From IMG/VR virus record IMGVR_UViG_3300036761_000881, positions 1-26,796 of that record: a DNA stretch of 26,796 nt. One strand, given 5' to 3'. Shown here piece by piece: positions 1 through 9,439 of the stretch. The stretch comes from a virus. The position numbers were made by a program, and so were the translations under genes. Each line of letters begins with the position of its first letter. Position 1 is the first letter of the stretch. The notes beneath the pieces were generated by a model. It saw only the letters and a list, made by a program, of their open reading frames with translations, ran no database searches and had not been told where the DNA came from.

Positions 1-2801
1 GATTCCTCAAGGTTGAGTAGGGGTGCCAACTTGCCTCGAACGTGCTGTGCGAGAATTTCCACCCGGCTGACCTTCTGAATCTCCCCGGCGGCCGTCATGG
101 TTTCGCCCAAGACCGCACGTACTATCGTGCGAAGGATTCCGCCGGTTCCTTCCGTCAGGTCGTAACGAGTGTCGCCAATGCGCACCGTCAGGAAATCGCC
201 CTTCAAGGGATTCAACCCCACCTCCAATCCGAACATCTTGGCGATGTAGGTCTGCGCCATGATGGAGACGATGGCTCCGGCGGTCCTCTTGATCCCGTGG
301 GATCGGATGACCGGATCGGTGCTGAGTGCGCCATAAAGTCGCGTGATGTTGCGCACTCGCGCGTACCACCAACGCATAGAGAAGATGGCGTTGGTGCCGA
401 CATCATAGATGCCCTTTAGGGCCTTGTACTTCGGCAACATGGCGCGGCCAGTCAGATCGCCCACGTCCTTGGCGATCCTCAGTTCTATCTCAGGGGTGAT
501 CTCGATACCCCTGGCTCGATACTCGCCCAACAGTCTGTCGCCTGACAGCGCTCGCGCCGTGTTGGTGGACAGGGCGGCGAATTGGTTGGCAAAGTGAACA
601 AGTTCGCGTAGCACCGGAACATACTCAGGAGCTCGCGCCCCGAATCCCTCCACTCGGATGCCGCTCTCGACCGGGCCGGATTCGACGAATTGGCCATGCC
701 GACGCAGCAAATCGTAGGATTCGGCCTCTTTCAGGTTCGCCATGCGCCGGTCGTACTGTTGCGGGTCAAAGGCAACTTCGAGCCCCGACCAGACTGACCT
801 GAGCCAATCAGCGGTTGGCCTCTTGAAGACGAGGAGCTTAGAGAGGTTGGCGATATCCTCATAGAGAACTGGACGCAACTGTCGGCCCGCGTAGGACACG
901 TCGGCGGTGGCCACCAACGTGCGCAGGGTATTTCCAATCTCAATGGGTATCTGAAAGACGGTGCTCCAAAGTTTCCCTTCGGATGTCATCGTATCCGTCA
1001 GGGCGTCGGCCACATCATCCCCGAAGACCTCTCGCATCAGGGCGACCTCGTTGGGTTGCGTGATTCGCCCTTCTTGCAGCTTCGTGATCGTCAGGTTGCC
1101 CCGGATTCGCTCGAAGGCTAGTTGTTCTCCAGGGAACGCTTCCCCGATACCCTGTCGGAGAAACTCCCACCCGGTAGGAGTCAGCCGGACTCGCAATTCG
1201 GGCGGAAGGATAATCTCCTCCTCCATGAGTGGACCCGAAAGGACTTCCATCGCCTTTTGTGATGCGAGTGCCCTGGTGTCGCCTTGTGCCAGATAGGAAT
1301 TCTCAAGTTCCGTGTACTCTGCGGTCCTTCTGGCTCTCTCCTTGCGGTAGACCTTCTCCATCTGGTAACGCGCCTGCTGTTGGTGTTTCAGTCCCTCAAG
1401 TAGTTGCGCGACAGCCTCGGCAGGAGTGCCGGGTTCCACCGGCATGGTCGGCGGGGAAAGAGTCTCCAGTTTCGTGGCCACGGTCTCCAGGGCCTCGGAC
1501 GGGGCGTCAGGAGCGAGCCGTTTGAGGTAGGTCCGCAAGGCGCGGGGTGCCCGCAAGACGCCCATGCCCAAGGGGACCAATCCCATGACAATGGCTTCCT
1601 CGTCCTCGCCGCCCAGTGCCTTGGTGGTCAGATACCCGGCCAACCCCTCAGTGATGATCTTGGCCCCAGTCCTGGCGATGGGGCTTGGTATCAGGTTAGC
1701 GACTCCACCAGCGACCTCGTAAGCCGTTCCGACAGCCAGACCATGCCCAGCTTGGCCGCCCGAAAATGCCGTGGCCAGTCCCATCGAGGCGATGTTCTGA
1801 GCCGCATTGGCGACTTGTCCCACCGCCGTGGGTTGGGCGATTGTCTGGGTTCCTAGCAACCGATGGGCCACGGCGATACTCATCAGCATGGGCACCAGTC
1901 CGGCGGCGGACTGGGCCATCTTCTGACTTGACGTGACAGCCGGATGGGTCAGATCAACCGTACCGGGTTCTCCGCTGGGTATCGACGTGATCGCGGCCAA
2001 TGCCGCTGCACCAAAGGTCTCCAGAAGGCCCCGCTCGGAATCCCGGCGCATTTCGGCGTAGGGTTCGGCGGCGACGGCGACCACGCGGTCGATCAGGTTG
2101 GGCGATACGCGCAATTGATTGATGCGAGTCAGGATGTCGTTCGATGACGGAGCGGATGTGATCGTGCCGAGGTCTTTGCCGATCCCGGAGACTTCCTCCA
2201 GCATGGCTTGCGCCAGTTTGTTGGGCGGTCCGGCGTGTGTGACGCCCGCCAGGATCAGCGAATCCGTCGTCACGACGGCGCGGACTTCCGGTATCTGGGT
2301 GTAGGCGTAGGCGACAGACGGGTGCATATCCAAGATGACGTTGGGAACGACGACCGGACCCGTGCTGAAATAGATCGGCTTTCCCCCGGCCTCGATTTCC
2401 GCTTGGGGTGGCGGATTGTCCGCGCGCTCCACCGTTCCGGTCTCTTGTGCCGCCTGCGCCTCGGTAATGAAGTAGGCCCCTCCATAGAGTGGCGGCATGG
2501 ACTTGGCCACGGCGGCTCGCTGGGTCTCTTGACGCTGTAGTCTGTCGGCCAACACGGCGCGACCAGCATCGTCCAACGGCATGCGCGTCCGCATCGCCAA
2601 CTCAAATGCTTCGCGCGAAATCTTGGCCGACTCGGCGGGCGCGGTCTGCCGCGTGACCATTCCCGAAAGCAGACTCGTCGGTTGCGAACCCACATAGACG
2701 CGCGTGTCGGCAGAAGTCTCATCCGGTAGCGGTGCCAACTCGACCAGGTTGGGGTCCGGCGGCGTCTCGCCGGGGAAGGGTTCAAGTTCGATCAGGGTCA
2801 C
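1..2801 (-). CDS. Large internal virion protein (gp16 position, LPD38-like), C-terminus beyond window
   Basis: One frame stays open for about 933 codons from a GTG at 2801 to the left edge, so the C-terminus is missing. The GTG overlaps the TGA of the upstream gene (GTGA) and has GGGGA seven bases ahead. Residues about 260-400 are rich in Ala/Gly/Ile and could hold membrane-active helices. The part encoded by about 900-20 resembles the LPD38-type region of giant phage virion proteins as I remember it: a TLRTLVATADVS stretch followed by RQ, then LTGRAMLP, then FSMRWWYARVRN, then RYDLTEGTGGILRTI. Position after the gp14- and gp15-like genes matches T7 gp16, an ejected core protein that in T7 carries a lytic transglycosylase. 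I see no transglycosylase motif in the visible part. The family call rests on motif memory; the virion role follows from gene order. Confidence 0.72.
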   Translation of the reverse strand, partial: MTLIELEPFPGETPPDPNLVELAPLPDETSADTRVYVGSQPTSLLSGMVTRQTAPAESAKISREAFELAMRTRMPLDDAGRAVLADRLQRQETQRAAVAKSMPPLYGGAYFITEAQAAQETGTVERADNPPPQAEIEAGGKPIYFSTGPVVVPNVILDMHPSVAYAYTQIPEVRAVVTTDSLILAGVTHAGPPNKLAQAMLEEVSGIGKDLGTITSAPSSNDILTRINQLRVSPNLIDRVVAVAAEPYAEMRRDSERGLLETFGAAALAAITSIPSGEPGTVDLTHPAVTSSQKMAQSAAGLVPMLMSIAVAHRLLGTQTIAQPTAVGQVANAAQNIASMGLATAFSGGQAGHGLAVGTAYEVAGGVANLIPSPIARTGAKIITEGLAGYLTTKALGGEDEEAIVMGLVPLGMGVLRAPRALRTYLKRLAPDAPSEALETVATKLETLSPPTMPVEPGTPAEAVAQLLEGLKHQQQARYQMEKVYRKERARRTAEYTELENSYLAQGDTRALASQKAMEVLSGPLMEEEIILPPELRVRLTPTGWEFLRQGIGEAFPGEQLAFERIRGNLTITKLQEGRITQPNEVALMREVFGDDVADALTDTMTSEGKLWSTVFQIPIEIGNTLRTLVATADVSYAGRQLRPVLYEDIANLSKLLVFKRPTADWLRSVWSGLEVAFDPQQYDRRMANLKEAESYDLLRRHGQFVESGPVESGIRVEGFGARAPEYVPVLRELVHFANQFAALSTNTARALSGDRLLGEYRARGIEITPEIELRIAKDVGDLTGRAMLPKYKALKGIYDVGTNAIFSMRWWYARVRNITRLYGALSTDPVIRSHGIKRTAGAIVSIMAQTYIAKMFGLEVGLNPLKGDFLTVRIGDTRYDLTEGTGGILRTIVRAVLGETMTAAGEIQKVSRVEILAQHVRGKLAPLLNLEE

Positions 2802-4279
2802 GGCTTAATCCCCATCAGTTTGCCGTCTCGCCAGACCGTCCACATCTGTCGGCGTTCGTCCCATGCGGCGTCGGGATGGTTGACGGGCGGGGTTCTGTTA
2901 GCGGTCGGGTTGGCTGTTGCACCGCCGCCTAGGTCCTTCATCCTCTGTTGGACCTCAGATGTCGGCATGTTCGACCATCGGGTCGCAAGTTCCGCCGCCG
3001 CCTGTACCGCGTCCACATCGGTCCAGTCGGGATGATCGGCAATCTCGCCGCGAAGGGCCTTCTGGTACAAGAAGACCAGCATCTCCGAATCCATGTCCGG
3101 GTGTCTGCCCCCCACGTCCGCGCGGAACACGGAGAGCATGGGTTTCACGGCCTCCCAACGGGCACTCTCTTTGCCGGTCTTGAGACGACTGACGTACTGT
3201 TGGTAGAGCGTCGATCCCGACTTGCCGGGGCCGAAGCTTCCCGCGTTCCACGCCGCCGCAAGGTCCGTCTCCAGCATCGGCTCGGAGACGCCGCCCAGGA
3301 CGCGCCCGATCCGTTCACTTAGGTCATTGAGCGCCTTGAAGTCGCGTTGACCCTGGCGCAGTTCGAAACGGTCGATCTGTTCCAACCACTTCTGATTCTG
3401 TGTGCCGTCGAATGAACTCTGGAACACGGCCTGTCGTTGTTGCTGGGCCACGTCATGCAGTTCCTGGTCCGACAGGTCGCGCTGGTAGGCGTCGTTCTGC
3501 TGGTCGGCTAGTCCGTTGGAGAAGTCGTTCACCTGGCCAGTGATGATCTTCTGGCGCAGTTGCTGGTCGCGGGCGGCGATCTGCTCCTTGGCTATTTCAG
3601 CGTGGGCCAGTCTGCTATCGACCTCATCGCCCATGCCCATGAAGTTCGCCATAGGCGCGATGGCATTGATGCCCTCGATGTCGCCCCTGGCGGCGTATGC
3701 TTGCAGCGCCGCTTGAAGAGGTTCGCGGGTCATCTCCTCGGTGAGACCGGCCTTCAACCACTCGCCGACCTGCCCCTCATAAAGGGCCAGACCGTCCGCC
3801 CGCTGGGCCGGGTCCAAGAGCATCACCGTCATGTTGGACTTTGCCCGCCAACCTTCCTGATACAGCCATTGCTTCTGACCTTGCTCGGCCTTCTGCTGGT
3901 ATCGGTTGGCGATATGCTCGAAGAACGCGACTTGGTTTTTGGGTTGGAGGGTCTTGTAGCGAGGCCACGCCAACAGAGTTCGCTCGACTGCCTGGCTGGC
4001 GGTCTCATTCCCTTGAATCTGGATACTATCCAGCGGAAAGTCTATCGCGTCTTTTGCGAGATCAAGTCGTTCGGCTTCCTCAAGTCGATTCTGATTCTTC
4101 TCGCTGAGTTGCCCCCACTGCTGCACCACGCCCCCGATGGCCCCGACGATCTTCTGGACCGCCGCGCCCATGTCGTAGGGTTCCGTGCGCTCCGGCATGA
4201 CGGGCCGAATGTCCGGCGCGTTTAGGTTGCCGATCTCCTGCCGGTACGATCCGATGCCCTGGTTGCGGGGTTCTGGCAT
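2798..4279 (-). CDS. Internal virion protein (T7 gp15-like by position)
   Basis: A 493-residue, mostly helical, Gln- and Ala-rich soluble protein without signal peptide or membrane segment. It has many Q-rich helical stretches (for example residues 230-300) and a C-terminal WTVWRDGKLMGIKP tail. It lies two bases after the gp14-like gene and overlaps the start of the giant virion gene, the same order as T7 genes 14-15-16, whose products form the internal core and are ejected into the host envelope to make the DNA conduit. T7 gp15 is longer (about 747 aa), so this is a short or diverged version. The assignment comes from order, size and composition rather than a diagnostic motif. Confidence 0.6.
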   Translation of the reverse strand: MPEPRNQGIGSYRQEIGNLNAPDIRPVMPERTEPYDMGAAVQKIVGAIGGVVQQWGQLSEKNQNRLEEAERLDLAKDAIDFPLDSIQIQGNETASQAVERTLLAWPRYKTLQPKNQVAFFEHIANRYQQKAEQGQKQWLYQEGWRAKSNMTVMLLDPAQRADGLALYEGQVGEWLKAGLTEEMTREPLQAALQAYAARGDIEGINAIAPMANFMGMGDEVDSRLAHAEIAKEQIAARDQQLRQKIITGQVNDFSNGLADQQNDAYQRDLSDQELHDVAQQQRQAVFQSSFDGTQNQKWLEQIDRFELRQGQRDFKALNDLSERIGRVLGGVSEPMLETDLAAAWNAGSFGPGKSGSTLYQQYVSRLKTGKESARWEAVKPMLSVFRADVGGRHPDMDSEMLVFLYQKALRGEIADHPDWTDVDAVQAAAELATRWSNMPTSEVQQRMKDLGGGATANPTANRTPPVNHPDAAWDERRQMWTVWRDGKLMGIKP

Positions 4280-4281
4280 GG

Positions 4282-4911
4282 TTATTCCTTGAAGAAACTG
4301 GCGATCTGGAGGCCCGTGGTCAGACCTCCCAAGCCGCCCATGAACCCTTCTATGAGTGGGTTGTAGGTGTTCGCCCGGATCGGTTGCATCCCACTGGCGG
4401 CGGCCCCGAACGAGTTGATGGCGTTCTGGTGGATGATGTTCGTGTTCATCAGCGTGTCGTAGTCCACCTGGCGCATCAGGGCCAGGGCGGTGCCTCCCAT
4501 GCCCATCCCGCTTTCCCCGGCCGTGACGCGAATCCGCGACTCGATAAGGTGAGACTGGTTGATGGCCTTGCGGCTCTCGTTGGTCTCCTGGGCGCGGATC
4601 ATCCGGTTCTGTGCCCCGATGGCTGTGCCCTGCGCGGCATACGCCTTCTTCATGTAGTCGGACTGGGCTGACGCCTGCTGGTATGATCCGTAGGCGGCCA
4701 TGCCGCCCATGCCAACGGTCCCTATCCCAATCAGGCTGGCCGCGTTAGCCGAAGCGAACGTGCCAAGGGCCGATGCCGCACCCGCTGCCGTACCCGACAT
4801 CCCCACGGGGGTCATCGCTCCTGCGATCAGAGCGCCCCAGCTTACCGGGTCGAACCACTCGGCTATCAGCCAACACCCGCCGATCAGGAGCAATAGCAGT
4901 TCAAGGCTCAT
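4282..4911 (-). CDS. Internal virion protein (T7 gp14-like)
   Basis: A 209-residue protein with a hydrophobic N-terminus (residues 3-40), a Gly/Ala/Met-rich middle (about 40-75) that could insert in a membrane, then a helical part containing YGSYQQASAQSDYMKKAY and NRMIRAQETNESRKAINQ. This layout (small-residue hydrophobic region followed by a Gln/Asn-rich helix) is typical of gp14-type proteins, which are ejected first and form the outer-membrane pore of the DNA conduit in T7. T7 gp14 is 196 aa, so the length fits. The stop codon lies directly before the ATG-adjacent end of the nozzle gene and two bases before the gp15-like gene, which indicates a single transcript. Confidence is good for the role, moderate for strict homology. 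Confidence 0.7.
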   Translation of the reverse strand: MSLELLLLLIGGCWLIAEWFDPVSWGALIAGAMTPVGMSGTAAGAASALGTFASANAASLIGIGTVGMGGMAAYGSYQQASAQSDYMKKAYAAQGTAIGAQNRMIRAQETNESRKAINQSHLIESRIRVTAGESGMGMGGTALALMRQVDYDTLMNTNIIHQNAINSFGAAASGMQPIRANTYNPLIEGFMGGLGGLTTGLQIASFFKE

Positions 4912-7900
4912 TTACATGGCCCTCGGTGCAAAGGTTGATTCCCACTCCCCGCAGACGATGGTGCAGGGCGTGTGGCCCGAAGCGGTGATCGTGACGGTCG
5001 TATCGTCGGCCTGGCCCCTGATCCAGAACCGCGTCTCCCCGCTGGCGTCCGTCAAACCGCTCGCAGGCGCGAACGATTCCGAATAGTCAGAGTAGCCGGA
5101 CATGGCGACTGTGACGGTGTAGGGGCCGCTCTCGTTGTGCGTCAGGCTCAGGACGTGCAGCATCATCCCGGCGTCCAGCACGGCCCCGCCCTCCCGGTCC
5201 CGCACATAGGGCCTGGAAAGAGTCAGGGACATCGTGTAGGGCCTTCCGACGTAACAGGGGTATGCTGAGTAGTCCCCGACGACGGTAAGGGTTGTGGCGC
5301 CCGCCCTGGTCGCTGTAAGGGCCACTCCGGCGGTCGTCGTCCAGCCCCCGCCCTTGACAACCTGCGTGGAGATCGGGTCGATGTGACCTTCCGTAAACGT
5401 GGTCAAACCCGTCCCGGCCGAGTAGACGCCCGTGATGAGCTTCCAGTTGTCCAGCAAGGGCATGAACGTGGCCCCCGTGGGTGCCGACTCCCGCTCCACG
5501 GGCAGGCGGAGGATGGTGTACTTGGTCCCGATCTGGGCCAGGACGTAGAGGTTGTTCCGCAGGGCGGCGATGTCCACGATGCGGTCGGCGTCGTCCAGGA
5601 CGATCCTGCTCCAGGAGGACTGGACCTTCTCGGTCCCGCGCCAGTAGGCCCGGTAGGCGTAGATGTGGTAGCCGTCTTCCGGCAAGACATAGAGGGTGTT
5701 GAAGTTGGGGCAAGCCTCCATCGAAACGACCGTGGCCGGGATGTAGCCCTCGACGTGGGCCGTGATGTCGGCGGCGACGGCGGCCAGGGCCGAATCATCG
5801 TACAGATACTCCCGAATCTGGGCACCGTGAGGCGCGATCGACGGGAAGTAGACCTGTGTGCCCATGACGGCGGGGCGCACCCCGATGATGGAATCGTAGC
5901 GCGTGCTGGCGGTCAGGGCGGCCGTGGAGGGACTGAGAACTTCCGGCGCATTCAACTCGAACTGCTGGCCCGCCAACGTGAAGATCACCATGCTCTTGCG
6001 GAAGGGGACCATGAAGTCGCCCAAGGTCACGCGGTCGGTGGACATGGCCTGGTCGATGGGGTCCGCGTCGGCGAGGTTGTCGGCATCCTCGATGAAGAAG
6101 TTGAAGAAGTCGCCCGCCGCCGACAGGACGATGTTCTCGCCTCCAACCAAGGCCAGACGGTTACGGTGGAAGGAGACATCGGAGAGTTTCTTGCCCACGA
6201 AGCTGGGCACGGGGTTGGTCACTTCATCGCCCGAGAGGCGCGGCTTCCAGTCGATCACGTCGATGTTGAACGTGGGGCCGCCCGACACCACGTCCACACG
6301 GGCGGCGTACTCTTCGGCAATCTCGGCCGCCGTCAGGGGCCGCTCGTAGATGGCTACCTCGTCCAGAGTGCCATTCCAGAACTTGCCCTGTATCTGGTTG
6401 TGGTCGCAACCTATGTAGACGTGGTGGATGTGATGCCAGGTGCGCCGGGCCTCAGCCGACGTGGCGGTGTCGGTCCCGTAAAGCGCCCCGTCGATGTAAA
6501 ACCGCACGCGCACTGAACCCGTCGCCGGGGTCACGGTCACTACCAGATGATGCCAATCTCCGTCCTGCAACTCGTAGGCGGGTTTACTATCGAGTGTCTG
6601 GCTGAGCGGTTCATCGGGTGTATCGAAGTACCCCCGACTGTAGCATCCCAGGTACCCCTGCGAATTGATGCTCACCCCGAAGAAATCGGAGTCCCATAGT
6701 ATCAGAGGCGCGGCTTCCTGCAATGAAATCATCCTGCGCGACGTGGCTGATGTATCCGAGGTCTTGAACCAGAGACTGATGCTCCAGCCGGTAGAGTGAA
6801 GGGTAGGCCCTAACTGGACAGGGTATACCTGTACGTCCACAGACTCAGTGGTCCCGTTAAACGTGACGGCCGTGTTGGCGTCGCCAGTAATAGCGCCTGC
6901 CACTCCTAGCGTAGGCGTGGCGGTGTAGGTTCCATCGCAATGTCCCATCTCGTCAACGGCGACGGTCCCGCTGGCTTCGCCCAGCCGCCAGTAGTAGTAA
7001 GGCATGTCGTCTACGATGATCTCGTTGTAGACCTTTTCCACGCCCCCTCCGGTTGACTCCCGCGTGATCTGGATCGGCATGGTCGTGGCGACGAACTGGG
7101 CCTGAGCCTGGTTGGGGGCTGGGTAGGAGGTCCAGCGCGTCAGGACGGATTTCGTGTCGGTAGTTGGCGCACCCGTCCCTGCCGTAACCACGTCGCCCGA
7201 CCCGCCGGTGTAGAAGGGGCGTGTACTGGTTGACCAGTTGTACCCGCTGTCCGGGGCGGCGATAGCATTGGCCGGGAACGTGCAGACCGATCCCCGCCAC
7301 GGCCCGGTGATCGTGAAGTAGCCCGCCGATAGTCCCGTGTACGTCCAACTGACGCAACCATCGGCGCAACCCGAAGCGAGAAGGGCAGCCTGGAACTGTA
7401 GGGCGACATCATGCATCGAGGTCATCGTGGCCCGCTGCATGTCCAGGGTGACGGCGAACTGCCGACCGATGGCCGTAATCGCCACGTCCGTTGCCACTGC
7501 CGCGCCCGCCGTAGCCGACAGAATCAGCAGGTCGTCGTTGGGGCGCGAGGCGATGTTGTGCCAACCCGCCGTCACACCTGTTCCAGAGGCTATCAGCACT
7601 TGGTCGCCCGCAGAGAAGGCGTATCCATCGAACCCAGCAGCCGAAACCAGGGAAAAGGCCGCGTCGGCATAGGTGGCCGTCCCGCCAAACAACCAAGCTC
7701 CCACTCCGCCCGTGCAGGCGATCCCGGTTCCATTCGACCCAGGTCCCCCAGAGATTTCGATCACGTCCGCGCTTATCCTGGCCGTGACGGTGTAGGATGT
7801 GCCCGCGAACCCTCCCCCCGTCAGGGGATATATCTTGTCCCCGCTCTGCCAGGCGTAGCTGGTGAAGGCTCCCGTGGCCGTCAGGCGACTGGTGGCGGCA

Positions 7901-8841
7901 ACCCATGTAGCGCCGGTGAAGACGGTCGGCACGCCGGCAATCACCGGATACACCGTCGCCCCCGTGGCGACAATGCTGTCGGTCATCCGCAGACTGTCAT
8001 TGTCCACCTTCTCCGCGATGTGGTGCCAGCCAAGAACCGCGTTGGTCAGGGAGTACAGTTGGTCGCCCGCCTCAAAGGTGTAGGCTGTGAAGCAGGCCGA
8101 CCCGTACAAAATCTTCGCCTGGGGATGGTATAGCACGCTGGTCAGCGAGAGGGTCCGCCGGTAGGCGGCCAGCTTGAACCCGCCGGGGTTCTGCGTGTCC
8201 CCGTCGTATTCCGCCGCCGTGTCAAAGCTGTCCGACACGGCGGGCAGTTTCAAGGTCGGGAACGTGCCGACGCTCGTGGCGTCACCCGGTTCGTACTTGT
8301 AGTACCCCGCGACGTGCCCGCTCTCGGAATCGGCGCGGGTCTTGTGGTAGGTGTTGGCGGTGGGAGTAAAGGACGACATGACATCGAAGTCGTCGAACTC
8401 GCTGGTCACGGTGTACGACGCGCTGGACTCGACCGCCGTGGTGACGGTGGTGTTCACCAGAATCGTGTAGTCGGCCATCGACACCAGGCGCATTTCTGCC
8501 GCCGTGGCGTTGTTGGCGTCCAGGTACGTCTGTGCATCCGGGGAGGTCGTCAGCGTCGCCTCCACGCCCGCCAGGGTGAAGATGCGGATCGTCGAGTCGC
8601 CGTAGACCATCAGGTACTGCTCAGTCGCGTCCCGGTCGATGGGGTGCAAATGATAGAGTCCGTCAGCCGTAAGACCCGTGATCTCGAACAGGTGCTCCGT
8701 GCCGGGCCGCTTGGAGGCGTCGTCGCGGACACTGAACAACACGTTGTCCGCCGCCGTCACCTGATTCAGAGGTCTTAAACTCATCGGCTGAGTGCTAACG
8801 CCCCCAAAGAGCGTCGTGATCGAATCCCTGCGATTTACCAT
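4912..8841 (-). CDS. Tail tube protein B (nozzle, T7 gp12-like) with LamG and repeat insertions
   Basis: About 1309 residues against about 794 for T7 gp12. The conserved gp12 core is split. The N-terminus has LFGGVSTQPMSLRPLNQ (gp12 proteins begin with a GG(I/V)SQQP-like motif), and the second half has PSFVGKKLSDVSFHRNRL followed by SAAGDFFNFF, a hallmark of the family. Three related modules of about 75 aa occur around residues 250-460, each with F-x-x-Y-x-(F/W)-x-x-GD(Q/K). Residues about 610-850 look like a LamG jelly-roll: YYYWRLGEASGT at the start, ISLWFKTSD, GDWHHLVVTV, YIDGALYGT and LDEVAIYERPLTAAEIAEEY at the end. The C-terminus has an Ig-like beta domain. The start is placed at the ATG at 8841 because homologs begin near it and AGGG/GGGAG lie upstream; an in-frame ATG at 8859 would overlap the previous gene. 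The LamG fold may bind host surface glycans. Confidence 0.88.
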   Translation of the reverse strand: MVNRRDSITTLFGGVSTQPMSLRPLNQVTAADNVLFSVRDDASKRPGTEHLFEITGLTADGLYHLHPIDRDATEQYLMVYGDSTIRIFTLAGVEATLTTSPDAQTYLDANNATAAEMRLVSMADYTILVNTTVTTAVESSASYTVTSEFDDFDVMSSFTPTANTYHKTRADSESGHVAGYYKYEPGDATSVGTFPTLKLPAVSDSFDTAAEYDGDTQNPGGFKLAAYRRTLSLTSVLYHPQAKILYGSACFTAYTFEAGDQLYSLTNAVLGWHHIAEKVDNDSLRMTDSIVATGATVYPVIAGVPTVFTGATWVAATSRLTATGAFTSYAWQSGDKIYPLTGGGFAGTSYTVTARISADVIEISGGPGSNGTGIACTGGVGAWLFGGTATYADAAFSLVSAAGFDGYAFSAGDQVLIASGTGVTAGWHNIASRPNDDLLILSATAGAAVATDVAITAIGRQFAVTLDMQRATMTSMHDVALQFQAALLASGCADGCVSWTYTGLSAGYFTITGPWRGSVCTFPANAIAAPDSGYNWSTSTRPFYTGGSGDVVTAGTGAPTTDTKSVLTRWTSYPAPNQAQAQFVATTMPIQITRESTGGGVEKVYNEIIVDDMPYYYWRLGEASGTVAVDEMGHCDGTYTATPTLGVAGAITGDANTAVTFNGTTESVDVQVYPVQLGPTLHSTGWSISLWFKTSDTSATSRRMISLQEAAPLILWDSDFFGVSINSQGYLGCYSRGYFDTPDEPLSQTLDSKPAYELQDGDWHHLVVTVTPATGSVRVRFYIDGALYGTDTATSAEARRTWHHIHHVYIGCDHNQIQGKFWNGTLDEVAIYERPLTAAEIAEEYAARVDVVSGGPTFNIDVIDWKPRLSGDEVTNPVPSFVGKKLSDVSFHRNRLALVGGENIVLSAAGDFFNFFIEDADNLADADPIDQAMSTDRVTLGDFMVPFRKSMVIFTLAGQQFELNAPEVLSPSTAALTASTRYDSIIGVRPAVMGTQVYFPSIAPHGAQIREYLYDDSALAAVAADITAHVEGYIPATVVSMEACPNFNTLYVLPEDGYHIYAYRAYWRGTEKVQSSWSRIVLDDADRIVDIAALRNNLYVLAQIGTKYTILRLPVERESAPTGATFMPLLDNWKLITGVYSAGTGLTTFTEGHIDPISTQVVKGGGWTTTAGVALTATRAGATTLTVVGDYSAYPCYVGRPYTMSLTLSRPYVRDREGGAVLDAGMMLHVLSLTHNESGPYTVTVAMSGYSDYSESFAPASGLTDASGETRFWIRGQADDTTVTITASGHTPCTIVCGEWESTFAPRAM

Positions 8842-8848
8842 TCGCGCC

Positions 8849-9439
8849 CTAACTCCCATTCACGTCAGCAGCACTCTTTTGTGCGCTGGCTTTCACCATC
8901 ACATGCACATGCACTTGACCACTAGTCCACGTGCCATTATTAGTCATTAGTTTTAAGGACAAGGTGCCATTACTCTTCAAGATAAGCTGTGTGCTGATAG
9001 CGGCCTCTGTAACATTTACGCTGTCTAATGCCACTAACAACTTTTCTGTTGCATACGTCGAGCCGACTCTGCATACAAAAGGTAGAATCCCGTCGTTCTC
9101 ATTAGCAGTCCATACGACTGTGTTGGGTGTTGATCCGCTTGTAACAGCAACATCACATTCTATAACCCTTCCCCTCCAATCATTCGCGTCTATAGCATAG
9201 TAAGTAGCATGTGCTACAGGGGTAGTGAAAGCTACCCATTTGTCTAGTTGTAGAGCATAAGGAGAAGTACCATCTTTTCCATCCACTCCGTCCACTCCGT
9301 CCGCGCCCGCTGGGCCAGTCTCCCCTGTTGCTCCCGCCGTCAGAGCAAGACTGTCTATCACGTCCCGGATGGTGCGGAGTTGCCGGTCGGCCGATTGGAG
9401 GGTGTCCGTCCGCTCAACCGGCTTGCGAAACAGACTCAC
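8849..9439 (-). CDS. Collagen-like virion protein
   Basis: 196 residues starting at a GTG that overlaps the stop of tail tube A (GTGA). Residues 1-35 form a helical N-terminus (SLFRKPVERTDTLQSADRQL), residues about 37-58 are seven Gly-X-Y triplets (GATGETGPAGADGVDGVDG and KDG), and the remainder is a beta-rich, Thr/Asn/Val domain ending near HVHVMVKASAQ. Short collagen triplets joining a helical base to a beta C-terminal knob are known in trimeric phage fibres, so a small trimeric fibre or fibre adaptor at the tail is a reasonable inference. The part at about 8880-9250 is visibly more A/T-rich than all neighbouring genes, which suggests recent acquisition. T7 has no gene between 11 and 12. 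Confidence 0.7.
   Translation of the reverse strand: MSLFRKPVERTDTLQSADRQLRTIRDVIDSLALTAGATGETGPAGADGVDGVDGKDGTSPYALQLDKWVAFTTPVAHATYYAIDANDWRGRVIECDVAVTSGSTPNTVVWTANENDGILPFVCRVGSTYATEKLLVALDSVNVTEAAISTQLILKSNGTLSLKLMTNNGTWTSGQVHVHVMVKASAQKSAADVNGS

Noticed and set aside
409-430. GCCCTTTAGGGC palindrome as a regulatory site
   Set aside because: It lies within the giant virion gene, occurs once, and is explained by codon sequence.
2270-2785. 171-codon minus-strand frame near the start of the giant virion gene
   Set aside because: It is another frame of the same strand within the long open frame; its Arg/Pro/Ser-rich product is typical of a shifted frame.
5383-6516. Long plus-strand open frame opposite the nozzle gene
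   Set aside because: It is antisense to a well supported gp12-like protein, has shadow-like composition (Gly/Arg/Asp/His/Val) and no motif. GC-rich coding DNA commonly leaves such frames open.
8981-8999. Partial ATAAGC-TGTGTGCT similarity to the inverted repeat
   Set aside because: Only one arm matches and it lies in the collagen-like coding region, so chance is enough.
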